A stretch of 64,000 bases of DNA. Origin: Lonepinella koalarum. Its GTDB lineage: Bacteria; Pseudomonadota; Gammaproteobacteria; Enterobacterales; Pasteurellaceae. Location: contig NZ_CP170642.1 of the NCBI RefSeq assembly GCF_042926695.1, forward strand, positions 1,302,001 through 1,366,000, in the 5' to 3' direction. Shown here in pieces: positions 54,195 to 62,165 of this stretch. A program made the position numbers and the translations under genes. The notes beneath the pieces were generated by a model, which searched no databases, was not told the origin of the DNA, and saw only the letters and a list, made by a program, of their open reading frames with translations. Within the stretch, counting starts at the first letter, position 1. Each line of letters begins with the position of its first letter.

Positions 54195-55388
54195 TTAACC
54201 GAGGACTTCGCGGATACGGCTCAGAGCCCAATCCAAGTCTTGCTGGCTAATGGTCAATGGTGGTGCAAAACGGATGACAGTATCATGGGTTTCTTTGCAA
54301 AGTAAACCTTTTTCTTTCAATTGTTCACAATAAGGTCGTGCCGCTTCATGGAGTTCCACGCCAATAAAGAGTCCCCGACCACGCACTTGTTTAATTCTTG
54401 GGTGATTAATTTTTTGCAATCCCGCTAAGAAATACTCGCCTAATTGCTGTGAGCGTTCAATTAAGTTTTCTTGTTGCAATACATCTAATGCAGCAATTGA
54501 AACCGCACAAGCTAGAGGATTGCCACCAAAAGTTGATCCATGAGATCCCGGTGTGAAAACACCTAAAATATCACGATTAGCCACCACGCAAGAAATTGGA
54601 AATACACCTCCACCCAAGGCTTTACCTAGAATATACATATCAGGCACCACATCTTCCCAATCACAAGCAAATAGTCTCCCTGTGCGTCCAAAACCAGCTT
54701 GAATTTCATCCGCAATAAACAGTATGTTGTGTTGTTGGCAGAGTGTAACAGCCTGTTTTAAAAAGCCTTGTGGTGGCACGACAATCCCTGCTTCCCCTTG
54801 AATAGGTTCAACTAAAAAGCCCACAGTATTCGGTGTAATCGCCTGTTTTAATGCTTCAAGATCACCATAAGGAATCAGCTTGATACCGCCTAGCAATGGA
54901 CCGAAGCCTCGCTGATAACTTTTCTCAGAAGAAAGTGATACGGCAGTCATGGTACGTCCATGAAAATTTCCCACACAAGCAATAATTTCTGCTTGATTAT
55001 CTGTCACACCTTTCACATCATAACCCCAACGACGAGCCGCTTTAACCGCCGTTTCTACGGCTTCTGCCCCCGTATTCATTGGTAATGCCATGGATTTATT
55101 GCAGAGCTTGCAGATTTTTTCATACCATACACCCAATTGATCATTATGAAAAGCACGAGAAGTTAAGGTAACTTTCGCCGCTTGTTCAGTCAGTGCTTTA
55201 ATAATTTTAGGATGGCAATGTCCTTGGTTAACGGCGGAATAGGCACTTAGCATATCAAGGTAACGATTGCCCTCGGGATCATACACCCAAATATCTTTTG
55301 CTTTGCTGATCACAATCGGAAGCGGAAGATAATTGGTTGCACCATATTGTTCAGTTTGATCAATAATTTGTGTTGATAGCTTTGTCAT
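54195..55388 (-). CDS. rocD: Ornithine aminotransferase
   Basis: A 397-residue class III PLP aminotransferase that converts ornithine and 2-oxoglutarate to glutamate semialdehyde and glutamate. The PLP lysine lies in ILGKALGGGVFP near residue 252, NTGAEAVETAVKAARRWGY near residues 103-122 and FHGRTMTAVSLSS near residue 140 are the OAT motifs, and YGATNYLPLPIVISKAK at the N-terminus is diagnostic for RocD rather than ArgD or GabT. It heads the rocD-nhaC operon. A near-perfect CRP-like site lies 75 bases upstream, fitting a catabolic role. Confidence 0.92.
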   Translation of the reverse strand: MTKLSTQIIDQTEQYGATNYLPLPIVISKAKDIWVYDPEGNRYLDMLSAYSAVNQGHCHPKIIKALTEQAAKVTLTSRAFHNDQLGVWYEKICKLCNKSMALPMNTGAEAVETAVKAARRWGYDVKGVTDNQAEIIACVGNFHGRTMTAVSLSSEKSYQRGFGPLLGGIKLIPYGDLEALKQAITPNTVGFLVEPIQGEAGIVVPPQGFLKQAVTLCQQHNILFIADEIQAGFGRTGRLFACDWEDVVPDMYILGKALGGGVFPISCVVANRDILGVFTPGSHGSTFGGNPLACAVSIAALDVLQQENLIERSQQLGEYFLAGLQKINHPRIKQVRGRGLFIGVELHEAARPYCEQLKEKGLLCKETHDTVIRFAPPLTISQQDLDWALSRIREVLG

Positions 55389-55432
55389 AATATCCTCTTG
55401 TTTTCAATAAAAAAATTATAATATGCTTTTAA

Positions 55433-55479
55433 ATTATAAAAAACACCTAGAAAATATTGTTTTTGTGATCTAGATCTCA
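55433..55479 (-). promoter_or_regulatory. CRP site and promoter for rocD-nhaC
   Basis: TGTGATCTAGATCTCA (55464-55479) differs from the ideal CRP palindrome TGTGATCTAGATCACA at one position. A minus-strand TATAAT (55438 to 55433) would place the transcription start near 55427, with the site centred close to -45, about the -41.5 expected for class II activation. Confidence 0.7.
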
Positions 55480-55556
55480 TTTTTTTATCATTTTTTTAAA
55501 ATTTTTTTTACATTTTCTTTTTTCATCTTACCAGTGAAATTTAATTTAACATAATC

Positions 55557-55585
55557 CTTGAAATCGCTTAAAAAGAGATCATATA
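55557..55585 (+). promoter_or_regulatory. Heat-shock (sigma-32-like) promoter for clpB
   Basis: CTTGAAA (55557-55563) matches the sigma-32 -35 element exactly, and CATATA at 55580-55585 fits the weaker end of the CCCATNTA -10 element after a 16-base spacer. It is 43 bases before clpB. Confidence 0.5.
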
Positions 55586-55627
55586 GAGTAATGACAGTAA
55601 CAACTACCTATTTTTAAGGAAAATATT

Positions 55628-58198
55628 ATGAATATTGAAAAATTTACCACTAAATTCCAACAAGCTCTCGCCGAAGCGCAATCTTTGGCGTTAGGCAAAG
55701 ATAATCAGTTTATTGAACCTGTACATTTATTGACCGCACTGTTAAATCAGCAAGACGGTTCTATTGCCCCAATTTTAACCGCATCTGGGGTGAATTTGAG
55801 TTTATTACGCAATGAATTAAATAATGAACTCAATAAGTTACCGCAGGTGTCGGGTAATGGTGGCGATGTGCAGATTTCTCGCCAGCTTGTGAATATTCTG
55901 AATCTTTGCGACAAAATTGCACAACGGCAACAAGATAAATTTATTTCATCGGAGATTTTCTTGTTGGCGGCTATTGAAGATAAAGGGGTATTGAGTGAGA
56001 TTTTACGCAAGTGCGGTGCAAAAAAAGAGAGTTTGCAACAGGCCATTCAAACCGTGCGTGGGGGGCAGAATGTGAATGATCAAAATGCGGAAGAAAGCCG
56101 TCAGGCATTGCAAAAATACACCATTGATTTAACCGAACGGGCGGAAGCAGGCAAGCTCGATCCTGTGATTGGGCGTGATGAAGAAATTCGCCGTGCCATT
56201 CAGGTGTTGCAACGCCGTACCAAAAACAACCCTGTGTTAATTGGTGAACCTGGGGTGGGTAAAACTGCCATTGTGGAAGGCTTGGCACAACGCATTGTCA
56301 ACGGTGAAGTGCCTGAAGGGTTGAAAAACAAACGGGTGCTTTCCCTTGATATGGGGGCGTTGATCGCAGGGGCGAAATACCGCGGTGAATTTGAAGAGCG
56401 TTTAAAAGCGGTGTTGAAAGAGTTGGCTGCCGAAGAAGGGCGAGTGATTTTATTTATTGATGAAATTCATACCATGGTTGGGGCTGGCAAAACAGACGGG
56501 GCGATGGACGCAGGCAATTTGTTGAAACCGTCTTTGGCTCGGGGCGAATTGCATTGCGTAGGGGCGACGACGTTGGACGAATATCGTCAATATATTGAAA
56601 AAGATGCTGCCTTGGAACGCCGTTTCCAAAAAGTGTTTGTGGACGAACCAACGGTGGAAGACACCATTGCCATTTTGCGTGGTCTTAAAGAGCGTTATGA
56701 GTTGCATCACCACGTACAGATTACTGACCCTGCCATTGTGGCGGCAGCAACGCTTTCGCACCGTTATATTTCGGACCGTCAGTTGCCTGACAAAGCCATT
56801 GATTTAATTGATGAAGCAGCCAGTTCCATTCGGATGGAAATTGATTCTAAACCGCAACCATTGGACAGACTCGATCGCCGTATTATCCAATTAAAATTGG
56901 AGCAACAGGCATTGAAAAAAGAAGAAGACGAAGCCAGCCGTAAACGCTTAGCGACGTTGGAAGCCGAACTTGCCGAAAAAGAACGGGAATATGCAGAGCT
57001 GGAAGAAGTCTGGAAAAGCGAAAAAGCCGCCCTTTCTGGCACGCAACATATTAAAGCCGAACTTGAAAATGCTCGCACCCAAATGGAGCAAGCCAGACGA
57101 GCAGGCGATTTAAATAAAATGTCCGAATTGCAATATGGCGTGATCCCAAGCCTTGAAAAGCAATTGAAAGGGGCGGAATTATCCGAAGGCAAAGAAATGA
57201 CCTTGTTGCGTAATCGGGTCACAGACGAAGAAATTGCTGAAGTGCTTTCTCGTGCCACCGGGATTCCTGTTTCTCGCATGATGGAGGGGGAAAAAGAAAA
57301 ATTATTACGAATGGAAGATGAATTGCATAAACGGGTGATCGGGCAAGGTGAAGCCGTGGAAGCCGTTGCCAATGCCATTCGCCGTAGTCGGGCTGGGCTT
57401 TCTGATCCAAATCGTCCGATTGGCTCATTCTTGTTCCTAGGTCCAACTGGGGTGGGCAAAACTGAGCTTTGCAAAACCTTGGCGAACTTCTTATTTGATG
57501 ATGAAGATGCCATGGTGCGGATCGATATGTCCGAGTTTATGGAAAAACATAGCGTATCTCGTTTGGTTGGCGCACCTCCAGGCTATGTGGGCTATGAAGA
57601 GGGTGGCTATTTAACCGAAGCCGTTCGCCGCCGTCCATATTCCGTCATTTTATTAGACGAAGTGGAAAAAGCCCACCACGATGTGTTTAACATTTTATTG
57701 CAAGTGTTGGACGATGGACGGTTAACGGACGGACAAGGTCGCACGGTGGATTTTCGCAATACCGTGGTGATTATGACCTCTAATTTAGGCTCGGATCTGA
57801 TTCAATCCAATCAGGATTTAAGCTATGACAGCATAAAAGAAATCGTGATGTCCGTGGTGGGAACGCACTTCCGCCCTGAATTTATCAACCGTATTGATGA
57901 AACCGTGGTGTTCCACCCTCTTGCCAGAGAAAACATTAAAGCCATTGCGCAAATTCAATTAGCACGCTTAGCGAAACGGATGAGTTTCCACGGCTATCAA
58001 TTACAATTTAGTGATGCGTTGTTAGATTTCATCGGTGAAGTGGGTTACGACCCAATTTACGGGGCAAGACCATTGAAACGGGCGATTCAACAAGAAATTG
58101 AAAATCCATTGGCACAACAAATCTTATCGGGTAAATTGTTGCCTGATCAGGTGATTACGGTGGATTATATGGATAGGAAAGTGGTGGCTGTGCAATAA
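55628..58198 (+). CDS. clpB: ATP-dependent disaggregase ClpB
   Basis: An 856-residue Hsp100 chaperone that with DnaK pulls proteins out of aggregates. N-terminal Clp domain (1 to about 145), first AAA+ module with Walker A GEPGVGKT at residues 206-213, a coiled-coil middle domain (about 400-520, rich in EEEDEASRKR-like charged heptads), second AAA+ module with GPTGVGKTE at about 605-613 and the GYVGYEEGG pore loop near 655. Full family length. An upstream heat-shock-type promoter fits expectation. Confidence 0.97.
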   Translation: MNIEKFTTKFQQALAEAQSLALGKDNQFIEPVHLLTALLNQQDGSIAPILTASGVNLSLLRNELNNELNKLPQVSGNGGDVQISRQLVNILNLCDKIAQRQQDKFISSEIFLLAAIEDKGVLSEILRKCGAKKESLQQAIQTVRGGQNVNDQNAEESRQALQKYTIDLTERAEAGKLDPVIGRDEEIRRAIQVLQRRTKNNPVLIGEPGVGKTAIVEGLAQRIVNGEVPEGLKNKRVLSLDMGALIAGAKYRGEFEERLKAVLKELAAEEGRVILFIDEIHTMVGAGKTDGAMDAGNLLKPSLARGELHCVGATTLDEYRQYIEKDAALERRFQKVFVDEPTVEDTIAILRGLKERYELHHHVQITDPAIVAAATLSHRYISDRQLPDKAIDLIDEAASSIRMEIDSKPQPLDRLDRRIIQLKLEQQALKKEEDEASRKRLATLEAELAEKEREYAELEEVWKSEKAALSGTQHIKAELENARTQMEQARRAGDLNKMSELQYGVIPSLEKQLKGAELSEGKEMTLLRNRVTDEEIAEVLSRATGIPVSRMMEGEKEKLLRMEDELHKRVIGQGEAVEAVANAIRRSRAGLSDPNRPIGSFLFLGPTGVGKTELCKTLANFLFDDEDAMVRIDMSEFMEKHSVSRLVGAPPGYVGYEEGGYLTEAVRRRPYSVILLDEVEKAHHDVFNILLQVLDDGRLTDGQGRTVDFRNTVVIMTSNLGSDLIQSNQDLSYDSIKEIVMSVVGTHFRPEFINRIDETVVFHPLARENIKAIAQIQLARLAKRMSFHGYQLQFSDALLDFIGEVGYDPIYGARPLKRAIQQEIENPLAQQILSGKLLPDQVITVDYMDRKVVAVQ

Positions 58199-58243
58199 AA
58201 GGACAATCATGGGCTTGAAATTTGCAATGAATGACTTATAATA

Positions 58244-58278
58244 GAAAAAGGTCGTAGGCAGGTAGCGAGTCTGCCTAC
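58244..58278 (-). terminator. Terminator of the small-peptide transcript
   Basis: On the minus strand GTAGGCAG ... CTGCCTAC (58278 to 58254) forms an 8-bp stem followed by GACCTTTTTC, ten bases beyond the stop codon of the small ORF. Confidence 0.8.
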
Positions 58279-58288
58279 TTCCTAGCCG

Positions 58289-58408
58289 TTAGGCTATATT
58301 ATTGAAAATTGCAATCAGTAAATCAAACACGGCTAATGTTCTTAAACTGATTGCCCCTACTAGCAGGATCGCTAGTATTATCAGAGCAATAATTTCTGAT
58401 ACTTTCAC
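58289..58408 (-). CDS. 39-residue hydrophobic peptide, possible type I toxin
   Basis: The ORF encodes VKVSEIIALIILAILLVGAI and then SLRTLAVFDLLIAIFNNIA: one membrane-spanning segment with a short second hydrophobic or amphipathic part, in the size and style of type I toxins such as TisB or Ldr, though no family is recognised. It begins with GTG; AAGGAGG lies eight bases before. An ATG overlaps the GTG but is followed at once by TGA. The leader (about 58408-58497) is highly structured, and the transcript has a strong promoter and its own terminator. Translation and toxicity are inference. Confidence 0.6.
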   Translation of the reverse strand: MKVSEIIALIILAILLVGAISLRTLAVFDLLIAIFNNIA

Positions 58409-58503
58409 ATAAATCACCTCCTTAGTGCCATAGGACTAAGACGACTAGGCAACGTGCTACGGTGAAGCAACACGTTGCTCAGGTCGCCGATAGCACGAGA
58501 GGA

Positions 58504-58533
58504 ATTATACACAAACCCCTGTCTATATGTCTA
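58504..58533 (-). promoter_or_regulatory. Promoter for the small-peptide transcript
   Basis: On the minus strand TAGACA (58533 to 58528), an 18-base spacer and TATAAT (58509 to 58504) with TG just before the -10 region. The start site would be near 58497, giving a leader of about 90 nt that can pair as GTGCTA...TAGCAC, AGCAAC...GTTGCT and CTTAGT...ACTAAG, the last one just before AAGGAGG. Confidence 0.65.
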
Positions 58534-58550
58534 GGGGTTTGTTATTTTTA
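58513..58550 (+). terminator. Plus-strand terminator facing the small-peptide promoter
   Basis: AAACCCCT and AGGGGTTT (58513-58540) form an 8-bp stem followed by GTTATTTTTA. It overlaps the -35 region of the minus-strand promoter and is more than 300 bases past clpB, so a plus-strand RNA starting inside the small-peptide locus, such as an antisense antitoxin, is the natural client. It may otherwise end clpB read-through. Confidence 0.65.
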
Positions 58551-58683
58551 GTTCTCGACGTCCGGCTATTTTCTTGGAAATAAAAATATTCTTTATCTCA
58601 TCATGCGAATTTGCTACAATCCATATCTTAATTGAAATTAGTTATCAATTAGTTCTTAATTATTTAGACAAAGGAAAGTGGCT

Positions 58684-59139
58684 ATGCCGGCATTATTTGA
58701 TTTTTTAAAAAATTACAGTGATTACATCATTATCGGACTACTCGGTTTAATGAGTTTTATTATGGTTTGGTTTGTTATTGAACGTTATATTTTCCTGAGT
58801 AAAATTAAAGTCACAAGTTATAACAATATTCATGCTCTTGACATTGATCTTAACCGCCATTTAACCATTATCTCAACTATTGGAGCAAATGCGCCTTATA
58901 TTGGCTTGCTCGGTACTGTTATCGGGATCCTATTAACATTCTATGAATTAGGCAATGCCGGTGGAGATATTGATGCATCTTCCATTATGTTACACCTTTC
59001 TTTAGCCTTAAAAGCTACCGCAATCGGTATTTTAGTTGCTATTCCAGCTATGGTTTTTTACAGTGCATTAGGTCGTAAAGTAGAAGTTAATCGTTTGAAA
59101 TGGAAAGCATTAAATAGCTCAAAACATCTTGAAAAATAA
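58684..59139 (+). CDS. exbB: TonB-system proton channel protein ExbB
   Basis: A 151-residue inner-membrane protein with three helices (about 13-35, 76-100 and 115-135) that with ExbD drives TonB by the proton-motive force. NAPYIGLLGTVIGILLTFYELG near residues 67-88 and LSLALKATAIGILVAIPAMVFYSALGRKVE near residues 105-135 are the ExbB/TolQ signature. This is the short Haemophilus and Pasteurella form. The start ATG at 58684 has AAGGAA at good spacing; the GTG at 58678 is too close to it. Confidence 0.94.
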   Translation: MPALFDFLKNYSDYIIIGLLGLMSFIMVWFVIERYIFLSKIKVTSYNNIHALDIDLNRHLTIISTIGANAPYIGLLGTVIGILLTFYELGNAGGDIDASSIMLHLSLALKATAIGILVAIPAMVFYSALGRKVEVNRLKWKALNSSKHLEK

Positions 59140-59157
59140 TCATGGAGTAATGTTGAA

Positions 59158-59544
59158 ATGAAAAAATTTGATGAAATTAACATTATTCCGTTTATTGATA
59201 TTATGCTCGTGCTGTTAGCCATAGTATTGATTACGGCATCTTTTATTTCACAAGGCAAAATTCAGGTGAATGTGCCGAAAGCCTCACAAACGGTAGCCTT
59301 TAAATCCGATGATTTAGCGAAATTACTGACCGTAACAGAACAGGGTGAGATCTTTTTTAATGACAAACCCATTACACAGGAAGCATTAGAAAAAGAAATT
59401 GAAAGTTGGGATAAAACCCAAAAAGTCACGTTGAAAGTAGATTCAAATGCGACATTTCAAAATTTTGTTTCTATTACCGATTTAATGGCTAAAAATCAGA
59501 TTACAAATGTTGCCATTGTCACCATGAAAGACAAAGGCAAGTAA
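59158..59544 (+). CDS. exbD: TonB-system proton channel protein ExbD
   Basis: A 128-residue protein with one N-terminal membrane helix holding the proton-pathway Asp in NIIPFIDIMLVLLAIVLITASF (Asp at about residue 14) and a periplasmic domain typical of ExbD/TolR (NVPKASQ near 38-44, LKVDSNATFQNFVSITDLMAKNQITNVAIVT near residues 95-125). It lies 18 bases after exbB and one base before tonB, so the three are one operon. Confidence 0.95.
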   Translation: MKKFDEINIIPFIDIMLVLLAIVLITASFISQGKIQVNVPKASQTVAFKSDDLAKLLTVTEQGEIFFNDKPITQEALEKEIESWDKTQKVTLKVDSNATFQNFVSITDLMAKNQITNVAIVTMKDKGK

Positions 59545-59545
59545 A

Positions 59546-60331
59546 ATGAAAAAAGATTCATTATTGGGCTTTTTAGGTTCATTGGTGTTTCACGGTGGCT
59601 TAGTTGGTGGCTTGTTATCTCTTGCGATTAATCAGGATACAGCAAATGGTCAACTGGGCGTGTTAGATACCAACATCTCTATGCAAATGATGATGGCAAC
59701 AACTATTGAAGAATCTGAACCTGAACCTGAGCCAGAGATCGAACCAGCAAAAGAACCAGAACCAGAAAAAATAGAAATTGTAGCAGATCCAACGATAAAA
59801 CCTGAACCAGAAAAACCAAAAGAACCGGAAAAACCAAAAGAACCGGAGAAGAAAAAAGAGAAACCTAAAGAAAAACCTAAAGAGAAGCGACAAGAGCCCG
59901 TTAACAAGGTAATTGCAAAACCAAACCCAAATGCAGTAAAAGCAGATAGAGTGATGGAAGGCAATGGGTTAGTTAACTCACAAGCAACGGCTATTTCAAA
60001 CAATGCGACAACAAATAACCCTAATTTAGCAGGTACTGGCTCAAATACATCCGAAATTAGCGCTTATCAAAGTGCCTTAAGACGTGAAATTGAACGCCAT
60101 AAAAAATATTCGCAACGAGCGAAAATGATGCGAAAACAAGGGGTGGTAGTAATTGCTTTTAATCTTGGCGCAGATGGTTCAATTAGTGGTGCGAGAGTTG
60201 CTAGATCTTCTGGTTCCGAAGACTTAGATAATTCAGCATTACAAGCAGTGCAAAGTGCGAGATCCATTGGTCCACGCCCCGCTGGAATGGGAAGTTCAGT
60301 AAGTGTACCGGTACAATTTAAAATTCAATAG
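59546..60331 (+). CDS. tonB: Energy-transducing protein TonB
   Basis: A 261-residue protein anchored by an N-terminal helix (about residues 8-30, FLGSLVFHGGLVGGLLSLA), with the SxxxH-type residues (Ser12, His16) that face ExbB. Residues about 55-125 are a Pro-Glu and Pro-Lys rich spacer (EPEPEPEIEP, PEKPKEPEKPKEPEKKKEK) that crosses the periplasm. The C-terminal domain (about 175-261: REIERHKKYSQRAKMMRKQG ... VPVQFKI) contacts TonB boxes of outer-membrane receptors. Four candidate client receptors (one HgbA-like, three siderophore-type) lie within this window. Confidence 0.95.
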   Translation: MKKDSLLGFLGSLVFHGGLVGGLLSLAINQDTANGQLGVLDTNISMQMMMATTIEESEPEPEPEIEPAKEPEPEKIEIVADPTIKPEPEKPKEPEKPKEPEKKKEKPKEKPKEKRQEPVNKVIAKPNPNAVKADRVMEGNGLVNSQATAISNNATTNNPNLAGTGSNTSEISAYQSALRREIERHKKYSQRAKMMRKQGVVVIAFNLGADGSISGARVARSSGSEDLDNSALQAVQSARSIGPRPAGMGSSVSVPVQFKIQ

Positions 60332-60342
60332 TATTGTGATAC

Positions 60343-60387
60343 TAAAAAGCTGAATTCAATACTGCTGAATTCAGCTTTTTTGTTTTT
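60343..60387 (+). terminator. Terminator after tonB
   Basis: AAAAAGCTGAATTCA and TGAATTCAGCTTTTTT form a 15-bp stem followed by GTTTTTTC, a strong intrinsic terminator 12 bases after the tonB stop. Confidence 0.92.
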
Positions 60388-60438
60388 TCAAATATGATAA
60401 TATACTTACTCAATGCCGTTATCTGATGGTCGCTACTC

Positions 60439-61053
60439 ATGTTAAAGAAAATACAAAATGCTATTAATAAACTTTTCCGCCCGCATATTAACAAAATCAA
60501 TCAAGCGCGGTTAAAAAAGAGTAATTTTTCAGTTATCGCCAGCAATTGTAATGGTGCCTTAATATTACATGATCTTAATCAGCCATTTCATTCACCGTTC
60601 GTCAATCTTTATCTAGAAGCGGAGGATTTTATTCGTTATTTACGTAATATTGAATACTATCAGCAGGCAGAATTAACCTTTATTTATAGCGAAAAAAATT
60701 ATCCCATAGGCAAATTAGAGGACATCACCATTCATTTTATGCACTATGCGACGGAACAACAAGCCAAACAAAAATGGCAAGCGCGTTCGCAACGAATAAA
60801 TTGGGATAATCTGTTTATTATCATGACGGATCGTGATGGTTGTACTTATCAGCATTTACAGCAGTTTGATGCTCTGCCGTTTGTCAATAAAGTTGTTTTT
60901 ACTCATAAACCTTACCCTGAATTCAGTTCTTCCTTTTATATCAAAGGCTTTGAACAACAAGAGCAAGTGGGGGATCTATTTGACTATGAGGGATTATGCG
61001 GGAAAAAATATTACGATCAATTTGATTACGTAGCGTGGTTTAATCAACAATAA
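60439..61053 (+). CDS. DUF1919 family protein, probably polysaccharide-related
   Basis: A 204-residue protein with the DUF1919 pattern: FSVIASNCNGALILHDLNQPFHSPFVNLYLEAEDFIRYLRNIEYY near residues 30-75, YPIGKLEDITIHFMHY near residues 92-107, and KWQARSQRINWDNLFIIMTDRDG. Members occur in capsule and exopolysaccharide loci, and may act as transferases, but no reaction is established. Here it stands alone between tonB and recR, away from polysaccharide genes. There is no signal peptide. Confidence 0.82.
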   Translation: MLKKIQNAINKLFRPHINKINQARLKKSNFSVIASNCNGALILHDLNQPFHSPFVNLYLEAEDFIRYLRNIEYYQQAELTFIYSEKNYPIGKLEDITIHFMHYATEQQAKQKWQARSQRINWDNLFIIMTDRDGCTYQHLQQFDALPFVNKVVFTHKPYPEFSSSFYIKGFEQQEQVGDLFDYEGLCGKKYYDQFDYVAWFNQQ

Positions 61054-61075
61054 AGTGGATAACCATGCACTTTTT

Positions 61076-61675
61076 CTACAATTCTCGCCGTCCCAAAAAA
61101 GAGTGGGTTAACGTGGTGCCATCCACCATCTCAAGCTCACCACCAACGGGAATACCATGTGCAATCCGGCTCGCTTTAATCCCTTGTTGTTGACAAATTT
61201 CGGCAATATAATTGGCGGTAGCATCCCCCTCAATGGTAGGATTCGTCGCTAAGATCACTTCATTAAATTGTTCTGATTGTAAACGTTGTTGGAGCAAATC
61301 TAACCCGATTTCTCGTGGTCCAATGCCGTCCAAGGGAGATAAATGTCCCATTAACACAAAATATCGTCCGGAGAATTGCCCGGTTTGTTCAATAGCTTGA
61401 ATATCCGCCGGCATTTCCACCACACAAAGCAAACCCGACTGCTGACGACGTGGATTATCACAAATATTACAAATTTCTTCCTCCGTGAATGTACGGCAAT
61501 AGGAACAATGCCCGATTTTTGACATAGCTTCTGTTAAGGCTCGCGCTAAATTCATGCCTCCGCTCCGATCACGTTGCAATAAATGGTATGCCATTCGCTG
61601 GGCAGATTTTGGTCCTACTCCCGGCAAACACCGTAAATGTTCCACCAGATTTTCTAACAGAGGACTACTTTGCAT
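61076..61675 (-). CDS. recR: Recombination protein RecR
   Basis: A 199-residue protein of the RecFOR pathway that loads RecA on gapped DNA. The N-terminal helix-hairpin-helix (LVEHLRCLPGVGPKSAQRMAYHLL near 9-32) is followed by the C4 zinc finger CSYCRTFTEEEICNIC near 57-72 and a Toprim domain (VVEMPADIQAIEQTGQFSGRYFVLMG near 84-110), with the Walker-like RecR tail. Standard length. It lies after ybaB in the usual ybaB-recR order, although dnaX, which often precedes them, is not here. Confidence 0.97.
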   Translation of the reverse strand: MQSSPLLENLVEHLRCLPGVGPKSAQRMAYHLLQRDRSGGMNLARALTEAMSKIGHCSYCRTFTEEEICNICDNPRRQQSGLLCVVEMPADIQAIEQTGQFSGRYFVLMGHLSPLDGIGPREIGLDLLQQRLQSEQFNEVILATNPTIEGDATANYIAEICQQQGIKASRIAHGIPVGGELEMVDGTTLTHSFLGRREL

Positions 61676-61693
61676 AAAAATTCCTTAAAAATA

Positions 61694-61733
61694 CACCGCA
61701 CTTCCTTTGATAAATCTCGTTAAAAGTGCGGTG
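61694..61733. terminator. Inverted uptake-signal pair between ybaB and recR
   Basis: ACCGCACTT (61695-61703) and AAGTGCGGT (61724-61732) form a 9- to 10-bp stem with a 20-base loop. It may partly attenuate recR after ybaB; a U-tract is weak. Confidence 0.5.
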
Positions 61734-61753
61734 GAAAAATCGTAATTTTTTAC

Positions 61754-62083
61754 TTAGAATGGCATTTTAAAACCTGCTGGTAAGTTCATGCCTGCGGTTA
61801 ATCCAGCCATTTTCTCTTTTTGCAACTCTTCTGCACGACGAATCGCATCATTGAAAGCGGCAGCAATTAAATCTTCCAACATTTCTTTATCATCTTCCAT
61901 TAATGTTGGATCAATTTCAATACGGCGACAGTTATGTGCACCATTCACCGTAATTTTAACTAAACCCGCACCAGATTCGCCAGTCACTTCAAGCTGAGCC
62001 ACTTCTTCCTGCATTTTCTGCATACGTTCTTGCATTTGTTGCGCTTGTTTCATCAAGCCGCCAATTCCGCCTTTGCCAAACAT
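61754..62083 (-). CDS. ybaB: Nucleoid-associated protein YbaB/EbfC
   Basis: A 109-residue DNA-binding protein that dimerises and shapes the nucleoid. The family form is clear: Gly- and Met-rich start MFGKGGIGGLMKQAQQMQERMQKMQEEVAQLEVTG with the tweezer-arm coiled coil, then ITVNGAHNCRRIEIDPTLMEDDKEMLEDLIAAAFNDAIRRAEE compressed over residues about 48-92. Usual neighbour of recR. Confidence 0.96.
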   Translation of the reverse strand: MFGKGGIGGLMKQAQQMQERMQKMQEEVAQLEVTGESGAGLVKITVNGAHNCRRIEIDPTLMEDDKEMLEDLIAAAFNDAIRRAEELQKEKMAGLTAGMNLPAGFKMPF

Positions 62084-62165
62084 TATTGTCTTCCTTAAAT
62101 TGGTAAAAAGTGGGCGTATTTTATCTGATCAAACAGCATTCTACAAGAGAATGCGAGCAATTAAC

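Larger units (their letters stand above)
58199..58683. other. 485-base gap between clpB and exbB
   Basis: The gap holds the structured small-peptide locus described separately (58244-58550) and then the exbB promoter area: TTTATC, a 17-base spacer and TACAAT near 58590-58618, followed by AT-rich sequence (ATTAGTTATCAATTAGTTC) with weak Fur-box character. No other gene is seen. Confidence 0.6.

Noticed and set aside
59650..60003. Minus-strand Ser/Gly/Phe-rich ORF of 117 codons
   Set aside because: It is the antisense reading of the proline-glutamate spacer of tonB.
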